Of a stretch of 64,000 nucleotides of DNA, positions 12,275-25,075 are shown piece by piece. The stretch is from NCBI RefSeq assembly GCF_023078275.1, contig NC_062975.1, positions 8,221,141 through 8,285,140 of the forward strand, read 5' to 3'. The notes under the pieces were generated by a model. That model ran no database searches. It had not been told where the DNA came from and saw only the letters and a program-made list of their open reading frames with translations. The position numbers and the translations under genes were made by a program. Each line of letters starts with the position of its first letter. Positions within the stretch are counted from its first letter, which is position 1. The DNA comes from Leguminivora glycinivorella (Eukaryota; Arthropoda; Insecta; Lepidoptera; Tortricidae).

Positions 12275-12856
12275 TTTAGGGTTCCGTAGTCAACTAGTAG
12301 AACCCTTATAGTTTCGCCATGTCTGTCTGTCCGTCCGTCCGTCCGTCCGTCCGCGGTCGCCTTCAATACGACACCCACGTCCGTCCGTCCGCGGATAATC
12401 TCAGTAACCGTTAGCACTAGACAGCTGAAATTTGGTACCAATATGTATATCAATCACGCCAATAAAGTGCAAAAATAAAAAATGGAAAAAAATGTTTTAT
12501 TAGGGTACCCCCCCTACACGTAAAGTGGGGGCTGATATTTTTTTTCATTCCAACCCCAACGTGTGATATATTGTTGGATAGGTAATTAAAAATGAATAAG
12601 GGTTTACTAAGATCATTTTTTGATAATATTAATATTTTCGGAAATAATCGCTCCTAAAGGAAAAAAAAGTGCGTCCCCCCCTCTAACTTTTGAACCACAA
12701 GTTTAAAAAATATGAAAAAAATCACAAAAGTAGAACTTTATAAAGACTTTCTAGGAAAATTGTTTTGAACTTGATAGGTTCAGTAGTTTTTGAGAAAAAT
12801 ACGGAAAACTACGGAACCCAACACTGAGCGTGGCCCGACACGCTCTTGGCCGGTTT
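12275..12856 (+). repeat. Long interspersed repeat ending GGCCCGACACGCTCTTGGCC
   Basis: Begins tagggttccgtagtcaac, contains a (tccg)n tract at 12330-12386, then aaataatcgctcctaaagg and gcgtggcccgacacgctc, and ends ttggccggttttt. Related copies: 33000-33341 and, in part, 39046-39105 and 42735-43656. Confidence 0.75.
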
Positions 12857-13212
12857 TTTATTATATCTAAATGGGCTTACCTATACTCTTGGATACAGAC
12901 TAGCCAAAGGCAAAGACGTATAATTAAAAACAAAATTTGATCACCATACAAACAATCATCTCCTTTTAACCCCCGTACAGGACGAAAATTGAAAATGTTG
13001 AATTAATTTTTCGCCAATTTTAATTTGAGTCCATTTTGATTACTTTTTCACTAAGTTTCAATTTCCTCAATATGACATATGATCACCATACAAACATTCA
13101 TCCTATTTCTCACCCCATTGGGGTGGAATTATTCAAAATAATCTAAAAATCAGTTACGTCATCATTTGTCATATTGACTAAATGTATTTGAGAGAAATAG
13201 TTATTTGTAATA

Positions 13213-13625
13213 CAAGGGGGCAAAGTTGTATTTTAACGCCGAGTGTGGAATTGAAAAACGAGTAAGTGAATGGATTCTATAGTTGAACCACGAGCGAAGC
13301 GAGTGGTTCGAGAATAGAATCCTGAACTTGCGAGTTTTTTAACACACGAGAAGTAAAATACATTTGCACCCGAGTGTAACACAAAACTTTTCCCCTCACT
13401 ATAGCGACGAAACTACAACGCAAAAAATGCGTTTATCACTGCTTCCAGTAGTTCCACAGGTGGTAAATCATCTTTATTACTAGATTCACCTACTTTTATC
13501 AATTTTAAAGCATTTAATTTGACTTTATTCTAGGTCAAATTACTTTACCCACTAGTGGATAAAATGCGTTTTACCCGCTGGTATTAAAAGACAAAACACG
13601 TGTTTCCGAGCTAGTGAGGGCAAAA
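13213..13625 (+). repeat. Interspersed element (AAGGGGGCAAAGTTG family), copy 1
   Basis: From atacaagggggcaaagttg to gtgtttccgagctagtgagg. Shared with 41375-41812 and 50107-50430. Non-coding; about 410 bp. Confidence 0.75.
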
Positions 13626-13898
13626 GGATAAAACCAGGTTTTCACTAATCAGCACCGTAAGTTTTTTATACAAAGACTTAAGACTAAAACGACTTTTTGT
13701 AATACTATTTGTAGGTCTACATCGAAGATAAATTAAATAGAGGGTATTTTCATTCCGTTGCGAGCGGCATGCCGGCGCTCCATTGATCTGTGAGAACGGG
13801 TATAACGCTTTCACTTGTTTAACTTATCAATTTGCAAAAATCGAAGCATTCCAATGCAGGAGTTCAAAGTAAAGTGTACTAACACAGAAAAAATAAAA

Positions 13899-14067
13899 GG
13901 TACAGATGTAGTGCGAAAAGATTTGCATTCGAATTGTTACGGAAACGTACGAACGTGTCATGCTATTTCAATCAGTGTCAGTACAAGATGTACTAACATT
14001 GACTGAACTAGCATGACAAATACGAACGCTTCCGAAGGAAACCCTTTTCGCACTAAATCTGTGCCTA
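13899..14067. mobile_element. Palindromic MITE (GGTACAGATGTAGTGCGAAAAG ends)
   Basis: Left ggtacagatgtagtgcgaaa; right tttcgcactaaatctgtgcc, its inverse with few mismatches. An inner inverted pair (gaacgtgtcatgct / agcatgaca) is also visible. Confidence 0.75.
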
Positions 14068-14084
14068 ATTTATTTGGTTTAGGT

Positions 14085-14355
14085 GGGCCATTTTTTTAAA
14101 GTTGTCCACCCCAATTTTTTTGCAACATGGATATTTTTAACGCGATTCATACTCAGAATCGCGAGGTCTTTCGATCCTGATAGGAGAAAAAAAATGTCCC
14201 AAGATTTCCATAGATTTTTCAATCCTTCCATTCCGTTACCGCCATACAAAACCTTGGGACACTTTACTTTACAAAGAGCTCGCGATTCTAAGCGGACAAT
14301 ATTAAGAGTTCCGAATCCAAAAAAGTGGAGTGGACAACTTTGAAAAAAATGGCCC
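14085..14355. mobile_element. Palindromic MITE (GGGCCATTTTTTTAAAGTTG ends)
   Basis: Left gggccatttttttaaagttg then tccaccccaa; right complement gtggagtggacaactttgaa then atggccc. Frames open on both strands across it arise from the palindrome and are not genes. 14355-15380 shows AT-rich sequence only. Confidence 0.8.
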
Positions 14356-15383
14356 AAGTATTGTATGCTGACTAATGACTGAACATTTGTCATTTGCTAT
14401 ATCTGTCTAGATGTGAAAATACTGTAATGGTATTGGGGGACCTAAAATACCATGCTGAAGGCTTTAGAGAATTAAATAAATTAGATTGATTAGGATGTAG
14501 ATGAATCTAAGGAGTCTGAGCTACTATATGGGGTAGTTGTAAGGAAAGGCACATGGCGATTTATAAAATTGAAATATATTATCGCAAATTTATTAAGGTA
14601 TAGGGCGTTCCTATCAAAGAAATCTATAAGGCATTCGTTATATAAAATGAAATCAATAATCTATGAATGCAAACTTGAATACACTACAGAAATACGTACT
14701 TGAGGAAAACAATTTAGGCCTTTATCACTTGAAATATTTATATAAATTATAAGACAAAAGTGTATACAATACAAGTCAACCTATAGCCCATACCTTTGCG
14801 GGGACAATATAATATATTAAATCAATGGCTCATGAAGTAAAGGAAAACCCGCTAAAACCCTTACTTCGCCTTATTAATGTAACGTCTACATACAATGTCT
14901 ACATAACATCTATATGCTCTATTTAATACAACAATACAATAATTCGTCAGGAATCGTAATAACAGAATTTCCATAATTTCCAAGACAGTTTACTCTAAAC
15001 ACAGTTTGAGTTATAATAAATGCACATGATGTTTAATCTGTAGGATATAACAATATAATATCGGTCGTCTCGTTTCAATCCTTTACGAAATGTATTTAGG
15101 TACATTAGATATCTCAGGAACTCGAATCCTGGTTTCAACAAATATATATGGAATATATTTAACATAGTGGCGAGGCTCGAACTCGCACTAATATTTATCA
15201 ATAAAATGTCATACAAGATATGTAACACAAAGCTGAAAGAAACTGAAGAAACATTATACAGTTACTTTAAAATACTAATTAACCGTCACAAGGTTATAGA
15301 ATTTGTCCCAACAATAAATCCAGATTATAACGCAAGAATTGAACTTGCCTTGCACTTGAACAAAGATACTTAAAATATGTTGT

Positions 15384-15555
15384 ACATACATACATACATA
15401 CAATCACGCCTGTATCCCATAAAGGGGTAGGCAGAACACATGAAACTACCAAAGCTTCAGTGCCACTCTTGGCAAATAAGGGGTTGAAAGAAAACGAAAC
15501 TGTGACATTGCAGTGACAGGTTGCCAGCCTCTCGCCTACGCCACAATTTAACCCA
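15384..15555 (+). repeat. CATA-headed interspersed repeat, copy 3 (3'-truncated)
   Basis: Starts with (cata)n and ends at cgccacaatttaaccca. Highly similar to copies 1 and 2. 15555-17040 holds nothing recognised. Confidence 0.78.
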
Positions 15556-17044
15556 ATTTATACCAATTTATATTTTAAAATATGTTGTGTTACTTAAAAT
15601 ACAACTTGAGACGCTGCCGCTGTTTGGATAAAAAGAGGTACTTAGCTCGTTTATCGCCGGATCCGGAACCACTGGCTTTATTTTCTACTATAACTACTAA
15701 ATTAATATTTAACAATTATTACAATTATATATGATCAGGGAACAAATTGAACCAAAGCTGGAAAGACTTGAGTCTTTCTTGGAGTCTAAAATCAGAGTGT
15801 CCTGCGTCCTGCTACTCTCATCCCCCGTGTTGACTGAAATCCCTACTAAACCAACTTACTTATAGTTACGATAATATCAACTTTATTAACAATAATATAA
15901 GGATTGCGCAAACGCTTCTTCTATGGGACCTTATCCCTTCCAAGGCTCTGGTTGGTGCGCTGTCTCGCTCTCTCTTACTGCAGCGGTGCACGTTGTCTCT
16001 CTCGGCGTGGTCAGGGCATCAGAGGGAACCCCCGCTGTCCCTTTTGCAACGACTGGTACGGTCATGGTCAAATGCCTTGACACATGGGCTCCAGATGTCC
16101 TGGAAACAGTTTAACAAGGAGAGTAGACTTTGTATGGAATAATATACCATATTAGAGTATGATTACGTTATAGGTTTGGCGTACGGTGCATTGTGCGATA
16201 GCGGTTTTTCTGTTGTTCCAGTAAACTCATAAATAAATCTTATAATGGGTTTTGCTTTTAAAATTCTACAGAATATCTTTTAACTAAAATATTGGGTAAT
16301 CCGAGAATGGGAAACTGCCTGCTTTCTATTTTTATTGCCGCCCTTTTTTTTTCGGCTAGCCATTTTAAATTTATTACTTTTAACCGATGGCAATTTTAAT
16401 CACCTATTTATAACTACTTAGTAAAGCACGTATTCACGTATGTGGAATACGGGTTGCCATCTCAATACCTATTAGTCTGTCAATTTTGAGAGAGCTGAGC
16501 GAATCGAATGATTAATGAATAAACTTACACACGCCGCCTACCTAATATGAATAGAAACCTACTCGAAAATTAATTCATAAATAACTTTGACGGGCCGAAT
16601 TTCTCATTTCGAGTGCATGACTGTGTGGGTCCATTCCCTAAATTCTTCTTAAAATATTAAATACGAGTGGTGAATATCATTAGAGTTCCAATTTTTATCA
16701 CGTCTTATTTTATAGTACATATATGGCTGTTGGGCACAACAGGGCTAGCACATCACAATTCATTTTCTAATTGTATTGATGACATAAGACATAAGGAGTA
16801 GGCAATAGTTTATATGTTGCGGCGAAACAACCGTGTTGTAGTGCATCTCTTCTTACAGTGCGATGTATGTCTACACACTTTTTCATGTGACTGGAATACT
16901 CCTATGTTACTAGTAGCGCCATCAATCGTGTTTTACTAGTACTATAAGGACGCACTAAAGTGAACGATGCTTACTCGTTAGAAGCACGATCGGTGTTGCC
17001 CTCATTTTGTAGGCTTCTCTGTCTTTAATCTTATGGCGTTAAAT

Positions 17045-17600
17045 TAGTTCCAATTAACTCCGCAGCCATTAATGTTTGACATGCCATGTATAGATGTCAG
17101 TATTATCATAAAATATCTGGGCAACCGAGCTTCGCTCGGTTCTGTTTCGTATCCTTGACATGTGTCGCCATCTAGTTCAAAAATGAATCGAGCGAAAGAA
17201 TTCTCAGCCTTAACAACACAACTACTCCACACGAGATGGCGCGCATTTCGCCACAAAAACTCAAATAGTGTATTTTCTATTCGTTTTAGCGTTGACCTGT
17301 GTCGCCATCTAGTGTTTGCAATAAATAGTACTTACATCGACCGAAAGAATTCTGTCTTAACAGTACAACTACTGCACACGAGATGGCGCGCGAAGAAAAA
17401 CGCATGAAAACTCGAAAATTCGCGTTTTCCGGGACCTAAGGATAAGTTAGACCGATTTTTCACCCCAAAAACCCCCACATAACAAATTTCTGCGAAATCG
17501 TTAGAGCGGTTTCCGAGATCGTCAGTGTAAATAAATATATATATAAATAAATAAATAAATAAATAAATAAATATACAAGAATTGCTCGTTTAAAAGTATA
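17045..17600 (+). repeat. Retroelement-like repeat with internal duplication and (TAAA)n tail
   Basis: Two units of about 165 bp, each with tgtgtcgccatctagt, gaaagaattct and acacgagatggcgcgc (17160-17245 and 17300-17390). Then cgcgttttccgggacctaag, tttcaccccaaaaacccc and a (ataa)n tract at 17529-17572. The 3' half recurs at 43798-44052. Confidence 0.65.
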
Positions 17601-17634
17601 AGATTAAATAGATTCCCTCATAAATGAAATAGGT

Positions 17635-17770
17635 ATACTCTGTCAACCAAGTCTGTCAGTAAATGAGAACAAAGAAAACTATATGCATCCTTTTCTTTAG
17701 GGTGCTAGAGAAAAGGATACCTATAGTTTTCTTACTTCTTATTTACTGACAGACTTGTTTGACAGAATAT
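17635..17770. repeat. Imperfect 136-bp hairpin
   Basis: tctgtcaaccaagtctgtca and gaaaactatatgcatccttt on the left pair with aaaggatacctatagttttc and tgacagacttgtttgacaga on the right, around a short loop. Probably a small MITE. Confidence 0.7.
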
Positions 17771-17997
17771 ACATATTAATATCGTATTTTATTTAATCTT
17801 TAAATGAATGAGTCTTGCTCTAGCAAAAGGTTTTGAAGGTCCATTTGTTGGTAGTACTAAAATATCTCATTTTCTATGTCCTATGCAATAACGTCACATG
17901 CACGCTAACGTCATATGTAGGTATATTTAGATAATAGGATTAGATAAATAGGATTGTTACTATTTAAATCTAATATTTTCATTACTTATCTTCATTA

Positions 17998-18115
17998 GGT
18001 TAACTGGAAGAGACCCCTATCAGGGATAAGTTCGCCTTTGTACTTCCTCCTTCTTTTTTCTTTTATATTTGATGTCTTGTATATTGTTTGTTGGTGCTGG
18101 TGGTACAATATAGTA
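17998..18115 (+). repeat. Non-LTR retrotransposon 3' tail remnant
   Basis: ctatcagggataagttcgcc then tttgtac, the same 3' landmark as the insertion at 4068-4302. 18115-21250 otherwise has short inverted repeats (for example gcgcgcagtatcg at 18387 with its complement at 18451) but no gene. Confidence 0.5.
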
Positions 18116-21100
18116 CCTATTTATGCAACAGGCGTTTAAAGGAGGTCAAAAAAGACGAGCGGCATGGGTAACAATTTGAGGCGAAGCCGAAAATTGTTAT
18201 TAAGACCCCACGAGTATTTTTTGACTCAGTTAAACACCGTTGCATATAATAGTTTTTCTACGACCATGCACTTAGTTTTTAATAGTTTTCTTGAATAACT
18301 TTCGTGAAATTTACACTGTTTCCTGTATTTTGACGCAAAGGTTTGCTCTGTCAGCTCAGCTGCCCAAAGCCTTCCCAAGCACGCGCGCAGTATCGCTATA
18401 TCAATGCGTTGCCATGGGTACAGAGCCAAACAATGCGTTTTCAGTTTTTTCGATACTGCGCGCATGCGCGGACAGCCGTCGGACGCTGGCTTTGGGGAAT
18501 AGACTTTTATGTAGGGTTTTAAAGATCTATGCACGACCCTGTAAATGACGAATAACAGTTCGGAGTAGAAAAAAGAGTTTAAGATAAGGTGGGGGAAGAT
18601 TGAAGGGTTTTTCTGGAAGGATAACATGAAATAATATGTTCCGTATAACGAAGCACTATAGGCGGATTTTTATCATACCCCGCAAAAAAAACCCTTCAAA
18701 CTTCACCCACCTTACCTTTCTTACTTACTTACTTACGTCATATTTAGAAATGATTACTAAATATGTAAGTACCTTATTTCGACCGAGTGACGATAATATT
18801 TGCTACTCGTAGTTTATCATAATCACTATCAACTTTTTCGTAGTGCTACACGCGTAATCGATTTCTAGCGTTTTCTCATTTTGTAGAGAAAAAAAAACTA
18901 CTACAAGCTGAGCCAACACAGAAGTTTGCAAATAATCCGGCATTTTTCCTCTAATTATGCCTAAAATAAAGTAAAAAAGGTAGATGCCTTCATTTTTGAT
19001 TAAATTCATAGACGATTTATCTGTAAAACAACGACAAACAACTACTTGGCACGAAACTTGGGGATAGATACAAATTTGTTTTGTGTTTGTTAGTGATCGG
19101 TGTTCGGTTCTTACTTTAACCAAAGGAGTGTTCGTCAAACTGGCATGTTCATCAAGGTGGTGGGTGTAATGTTTATGTTGGGTGTAGTTTGGTGTTTGTT
19201 ACAAACACCAAGTAGGTATATGGAGCCAGACCTACAGGAGTGGCATAAACGAGGGAAATAAAAGGCATTTAACGTCGTATTATTTATTTCGTCTGTGTTC
19301 CAGCCGCCCAGTACAGATACGAGCGGCGTTTCGTTACCTTAAGTACACGTAGTAACGCTACTTTACCAATGTCGAAATACTGATATCATCGGGACGGGGC
19401 CCGCAACACAAACGTACAGCGGTCGTCGCTAAGAGAGACAATTTATAATCACTGATTATCTACAATGCATTTGATATAAATATTTTATTATATTACAAAT
19501 AAAATTTCACTATTTAAAAACGACTTAATAATTCTTTCTATAAATATTATTGAAAGATTTAATGAGTTAACGTTTACTTTCATCACCCATACTTAATCCG
19601 ACGCCTATAGTCCGTTCAAAGTATCATGATTATTTGTGTCAAGTCTAGTCAAGGTCACACTTTGTCGCTTACCATAAGCACAATATTCGTAGTCTGGCAA
19701 ATAGACTATATTTAAATATTGTGGTGTCGTCACTTTCAAATCAATACGAGTATGTGTGAGAAAATGAGACGACACTACGATGTTGCCACGTTTTAATTTT
19801 TACTCTTTTTTGTCAAAGCGTAAAAATGAGACCTTTTGGCTATTTATAGTATAAACTACAGCCGTTATAGAACATATTTGTCCAAAAATATCTCAACTCT
19901 ACTTAATATATTTACTATTGAGTCTTGTTTAGATATTTATGAGCATCTTGTAAGTTCCATTATTATTTCCTGTTCATGACACCGCTTTGTTAGTTGTCAA
20001 TATTTTGACGGCAATTTTTAACTCACCTAATTGACCTACCAACAAATCGGTACTTTTTGTCAAAAAGTAGCCTTCTATATTCATCAGATAATTCAAAGTT
20101 ACGGTGAACAGAGTATAGTTACATTTCTATACGCTCGTTATTTTTATAACAACGGTCCCAAATTATATTATACCTACTAATTTTATTTCGTTTGAACTAC
20201 ATCTGGGCAGACCAATAACGTATTAAAATTGGTATTTAATTATGTATATTCTACGGTAAAATCGATAATTAAATCAGTGTTTAAGGCTTTCTGTCACTTT
20301 TTTTTTTTAATAATTTGTTCTGCCATTATATATTCCCAAACAATAAAATTAACATCGAGCTAGGCTATTCGAGTATGTAGTTCATTTAAAAATATTGCTT
20401 TACCAACTCTATACAAATTGACATCAACTCCTTTACGTTCAGGTGATAAAGTATGATAGCATAAGAATGTCACTTTAAGAATTATTCTAATATATAGTTA
20501 AACATGAATTATAGTTCAAAAGGTCAATTTTATACAACTGTAATAAAAATAATCATACCAATAAAAAAAAATTTAAAAAACTGAACAGTGAAATTGAAGT
20601 TTGGGTTCCTAGACTGTATTTCTTTTACCCTACATGACAAAATGACGTCAATATGTTTGTATTTTATAACTTATCAGTATGGGCATATTGATTTCTTACA
20701 TTGTTAGAACGTCTGACACCACAGGGGTGCTTTTAAAACTATAACGTAAATTTTAAGGGAAGATTATTTGTATCGAAATCTTTCACTTTGTCGCTTACCA
20801 TTAGCACGTGAGTTGTAATATCTTTGTCAAATCATTGTTATCATAAGCGTCAAAGAGAGGTTTCTTTGGTTGGAAATGACACGTTTATGGTTACTTCAAG
20901 TAACCGTTTTTAAACCACCGATTAATGTTTTTTTTTTCAAGTAACCTTTTGAACTAGAACAAGTAAAGTTATCTGTTATTTCCTCTCATAGCGACCGCCG
21001 CTCTGAAGCCAACAGAAGCTGTGCGCCGCAGTCTACACACTACTGCTGCCGCGGCCGGCTACGGGCTGTCGAGCGACACTTCAAGCCAATCACAAATGTT

Positions 21101-21267
21101 AAAGCTACGTTATCGTATTAGTTACTCGTCAGTGCGTTGGACGTTGGACATGTGTTTGCACAAATGTTTGTTATAAGCACATTTTAGATTAGGTACGTTA
21201 ATGTATGATTTTGACAAGGGGAAATTGTCAAGTTATTATACAAAGAAATGAGGAGTCAGAAACGATG

Positions 21268-21598
21268 AATGAGAAGCGCTGGTGGCCTAGCGGAAAGAGC
21301 GTGCGACTTTCGATCCGGAGGTCGCGGGTTCGAACCCGGCTCGTACCAATGAGTTTGTCTGAACTTATGTGCGAAATGTCTTTTGATATTTGCCAGTCGC
21401 TTTTCGGTGAAGGAAAACATCGTGAGGAAACCGAATTAATTCCAAAAAGGCTTAGTTACCCTTCAGGCTGGAAGGTCAGATGGCAGTCGCTTTAGTAAAA
21501 CTAGTGTCTCTGCCAAATCTTGAGATTACTTGTCAAAGCGGACCCCAGGCTCCCATGAGCCGTGGCAAAAGCCGGGATAACGCAAGGAGGATGATGGT
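21268..21598 (+). mobile_element. tRNA-derived SINE with target duplication
   Basis: tRNA-like head with box A TGGCCTAGCGG (21283-21293) and box B GGTTCGAACCC (21327-21337), then the family-specific body (tgaggaaaacatcgtgaggaa-like, ggcagtcgctttagtaaaac, ccatgagccgtggcaaaa) and a gatgatgg tail. Flanks gagtcagaaacgatg (21253-21267) and gagttagaaacggtg (21599-21613) match at 13 of 15 positions, a clear TSD. Typical lepidopteran SINE. Confidence 0.9.
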
Positions 21599-22498
21599 GA
21601 GTTAGAAACGGTGTTACCGACCGAGATATCAAGAAAATATTAGTTAGGCTATACAGAGGTGAATCGGATCAAATGGAGAATCGGGAATTTCACCGTATAC
21701 AAAGAGACTTGTGTTACTTTTGGCATAAGAATTTGCTTCTTCTTCCTAGAGTTATCACGGCCTTTTGCCACGGCTCATCAGAGCCTTCTAAAGAACAGAA
21801 GATTGTCCGTTAGATCCGATTCACCTCGACGTACCGAAAGCTTTTGACTTATTAAACATTTATACTGTTTCAGAAATATACTTAATGTCTGTCATATCAT
21901 ATACAATGCAATAACACGTCCAATATCCAACAAAATGTACCGACGTACAAAGAGTATATATGACGGCATAAAGGTTATTTACAATCATGTCTACAGTATA
22001 CAGAGATAGATAAACATTGGTATATTACTCGTACCATATTAAATATTATTGTAGTAGTTTATTCCGTGCACGAATCTCATATTAACCTTTCATAACGAAG
22101 CCCCAGGAACTTTAAATACTGTCTGACTTCATTATCTTTGAGGTTATGTATAAACAGGTGAAAGCTATGACAGGACAATGACAGATAGTTTGATTTTTTT
22201 TTATTCAAAACTATGGAGTGTAGAAAAAGAAGGTGGAAAACCTGTCACAGTAGAACTGTCTAAAAAGTGTCCAGTAATCGGTTCTCAATTATAGTTACCT
22301 AGTAATCTCTCCGATGGCGTTACGGGACCACCAAGTGATTGACATGAAATTGACGGAGTGAAGTACGCTGTCAGCGATTTGAAATTTGCCCACGAGGGGT
22401 TGGCAGCGCCACCTATTTATAGTTTTATAATTATGTGCACTTCTTATAAGTACATAAAGATATTCCTCCTTCTCTTTCAAAACAAGGTATATAGACAT

Positions 22499-22631
22499 CA
22501 GCAGCGGCTGATCCATACAAGCCGATTCCCACAGGCTTGCCTAAAATTGATTACTAGTAAAGTACCTAATGTAAAAGTAGGTTTCTTTTTACTCAGTGTT
22601 GCCTAGCAGAAATTTTCACCAGCCGCCACTG
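22499..22631. mobile_element. CAGTGGCGGCTGGT-type hAT MITE, copy 2 (reverse orientation)
   Basis: Starts cagcagcggctgatcc and ends accagccgccactg. Flanks atagacat and ataaacat match at 7 of 8 positions, as an aged 8-bp TSD would. Confidence 0.78.
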
Positions 22632-23889
22632 ATAAACATCATCTACAAACGATCACCTCTGCATACATAACCTCGGACATCCCCTTATAAATATTATTGG
22701 CCGATTATATAGTCTGTAAGCGACTAGGCACTGCTAGTAGGCAGTGATTTAAATGCAAATCAATTGAATCGTTTCCCTTAAGCATTGGATGCTAGTTCTA
22801 CAATCTTTCTCGAAAACTATCACCAAGAAACCCTGATTATTCACGTCAGAATTTTAAGGATGAGGTACGATGGTACATTAAATACTCATTATGAGTAGGT
22901 TAATTAAAACATCAATCAATGATAATAATTAATATGAATTGATTTTCTGTTATTCCAAACTAGAGTTACACTAAGCTAAGTTGACAATGTTTTCGATAGC
23001 CCTGCCGGTGCAAGTGTTAGTTTAAAGGACAATTTTCTTTGAAAATATAACGTTTACTTAACCCCTGCACTGACGGGGCTATTAAAATCACTGGCAATTA
23101 ACTTGGTATAACTATAATTGATATCGATTGACTCAGTTCAATATAATAAGGCTCTAAGAATAATTAATCCCACATATAGATAGGCGTTCTGTATAAAAAG
23201 CTATTCACTGTATTCTTATATAGTTTATTATGAAACCCCATCCTTAGTGATTGAAATTCGTGGACGAATATGTAAGAGCTACATTATTATTATAAGCGAG
23301 GTTCCAAAGTAACGTATCATTAAAAACGAGGGGCAGGTAAAAAATCAAGTATCAAAACTTTTTTGTGTCCCATATCAGTCGTGTTATTTGTGCAAATGGT
23401 TTATAAAACAGTTATCAACAACAAAATTTTGTCTTGAAGTGTTGCTCAAAAGTGTCTGGTAACCATATAGCTTCCGACAGACATATAAACAAGTGTATAC
23501 AATATTATGTTTTCTATCAAAAATGGACCAATCATGGCAGTGATGATTACTGAATCAATGCAGTCATTGGTCGATTTCTCCCACTCTTATATGTCTAGCA
23601 GACGCTCCAGTAATATAATTGAACTGAGACTCTATTTTCAAATACCGAAACACCGATTTGATAATAACTGGAAACCGTTTCTAGATTATTCTAGATTGAC
23701 CTAATTATTTTCAAGATTATGAATCTGACTTCGGAATTTGAACATAGCTCCTCTGATCTTGAGATTGCGACCGGAACTCGACCTAATGTATACCATTCCC
23801 TCGCAGAAAAGGCGATTTGTTTAAATGTTTCTTAACCCTATTTATATTAAAAATGTTATTGTTACTTGTCAATATTTTAGTTGATAATT

Positions 23890-24554
23890 ATTAATTTTAA
23901 TGTTTGGCTTTATTATGATTAAACTCTGCATCGGGTAACTGAATATAGCAAAATTTCAAAGTTTATAGTATAAGTGGATCGCTCATTCTCCGAGGGGACC
24001 CCGCGTGTGGCTCGCAGCCCCTAACTACTCTGATATGGTCTCAGTCTCAAGACAGTCCGTACGTCTGATCTATGATACTCTCTCCCTACTCGAGCTACTG
24101 GCTTGTGCGTTCTGTCGACGCCTCGGACAGTATTATTATTAATGTAGTTTGAACCTAAGTTCATCAGGAATGTTTAGAGCCTGCGCCGAAAGCGCGCACA
24201 AGCGTCTGATATGTGGGATGATGTGTGTAGCGCCTCGGGCCGCCCGCCGCAGATCCGACCGAAGGGTACAAAACTGGAGCGTACCTGCATATACGTATAT
24301 AATTATATACAATGTACATTACAATACGATAAACACTATAGAGGCTACGGGGCGGAGCGTCGGCGGCCGGCGAGGCGGGTGCCTCGCGCGTCAGTGTACA
24401 TTCTCACAATAATATACATCGTAACTCGCTCTATATATAACAAACATTACGAACGCGCACCACGCTCGATAAACAACATAATATACAGCAGAATCGTAGC
24501 ACTCTTTCGATTCGATAAAAAAATTGACTAGAAAATCTCAATTCGCTATGAGCA
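23890..24554 (-). other. RhoGAP100F: Probable 3' UTR of RhoGAP100F
   Basis: Lies directly after the stop codon on the minus strand, with moderately GC-rich patches (24000-24120 and 24220-24390) unlike the surrounding AT-rich DNA. No open frame on the gene strand. It ends near an AATAAA. The extent is inferred. Confidence 0.45.
23909..23914 (-). promoter_or_regulatory. RhoGAP100F: Candidate polyadenylation signal AATAAA
   Basis: The minus strand reads AATAAA (plus tttatt), about 640 nt past the stop codon. In an AT-rich genome such hexamers are common, so this is only the most plausible candidate near the end of the GC-richer 3' UTR. Confidence 0.35.
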
Positions 24555-25075
24555 CTATGTGTGCGTGGATGAGGGAGGGGAGAAGATGTCGGTGGCGCGC
24601 CACGCCTCCGCCTCCTCCTCCGCGTCGTACTGCTGCAGGAACGGGTTGGTGGCGCTGCAGTAGCGCGGGCTCAGCGCGCCGCCGCCCGCGCCCGAGTTCA
24701 GCGTCACGGCCAGCCCCGCCGACGTGCCCGGGATGGCGAACCGCGGCGAGTCCCGCGAGCCCGCCTCGCGCCCAGGCGTCAGGTCCCGCGGAGTACTGTC
24801 TCTAGGAGTGCCATCTCTGGGCGTGCTCGTCCGAGGGGAGTCCCGCGGAGAGGCTCGAGGCGAGTTCCTCGGGGAGGCTCTCGGAGAGGCGGCTCGGTCG
24901 GGCTGCCGTAGGATCGAGGACACGGAGCCCCCGTGTTTGATTGTGTCCGCCGGGCTGTGGCTGCCGGAGCTACTGCTGGGCGAACCGGGAGAGGAGACTG
25001 TCACCTGACGGGAGCGAGGCGGAGCGGGCAGAGGCCCGCGGAGAGGCGACTGCGGACGATATTGGCCGGCCCTGA
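24555..25075 (-). CDS. RhoGAP100F: RhoGAP100F exon 18 (Ser/Pro/Arg-rich C-terminal tail and stop)
   Basis: 521 nt ending in TAG at 24557-24555. Acceptor ggttctctcatcag supplies the two bases needed after exon 17 (phase 1). An alternative acceptor at 25089 (tgtag) would be phase 0. It encodes RAGQYRPQSPLRGPLPAPPR, a Ser/Gly stretch (SPGSPSSSSGSHSPAD), then a striking run of SPR/TPRD repeats (about 40 residues: ASPRNSPRASPRDSPRTS and onwards), and ends AEAWRATDIFSPPSSTHT. The codons are strongly GC-ending. The repeats give many proline-directed phosphorylation motifs. Confidence 0.9.

Noticed and set aside
14079..14393. Open frames on both strands around 14.1-14.4 kb
   Set aside because: The region is a palindromic MITE, so both strands encode similar spurious peptides.
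21276..21350. Functional tRNA gene
   Set aside because: The A and B boxes are good, but the sequence continues into a SINE body and is bounded by a 15-bp target duplication; it is a SINE head.
24524..25008. Plus-strand open frames over the C-terminal exon
   Set aside because: They are mirror frames of the GC-rich, repeat-like exon 18 on the minus strand. The minus strand has the splice acceptor, stop and family sequence.
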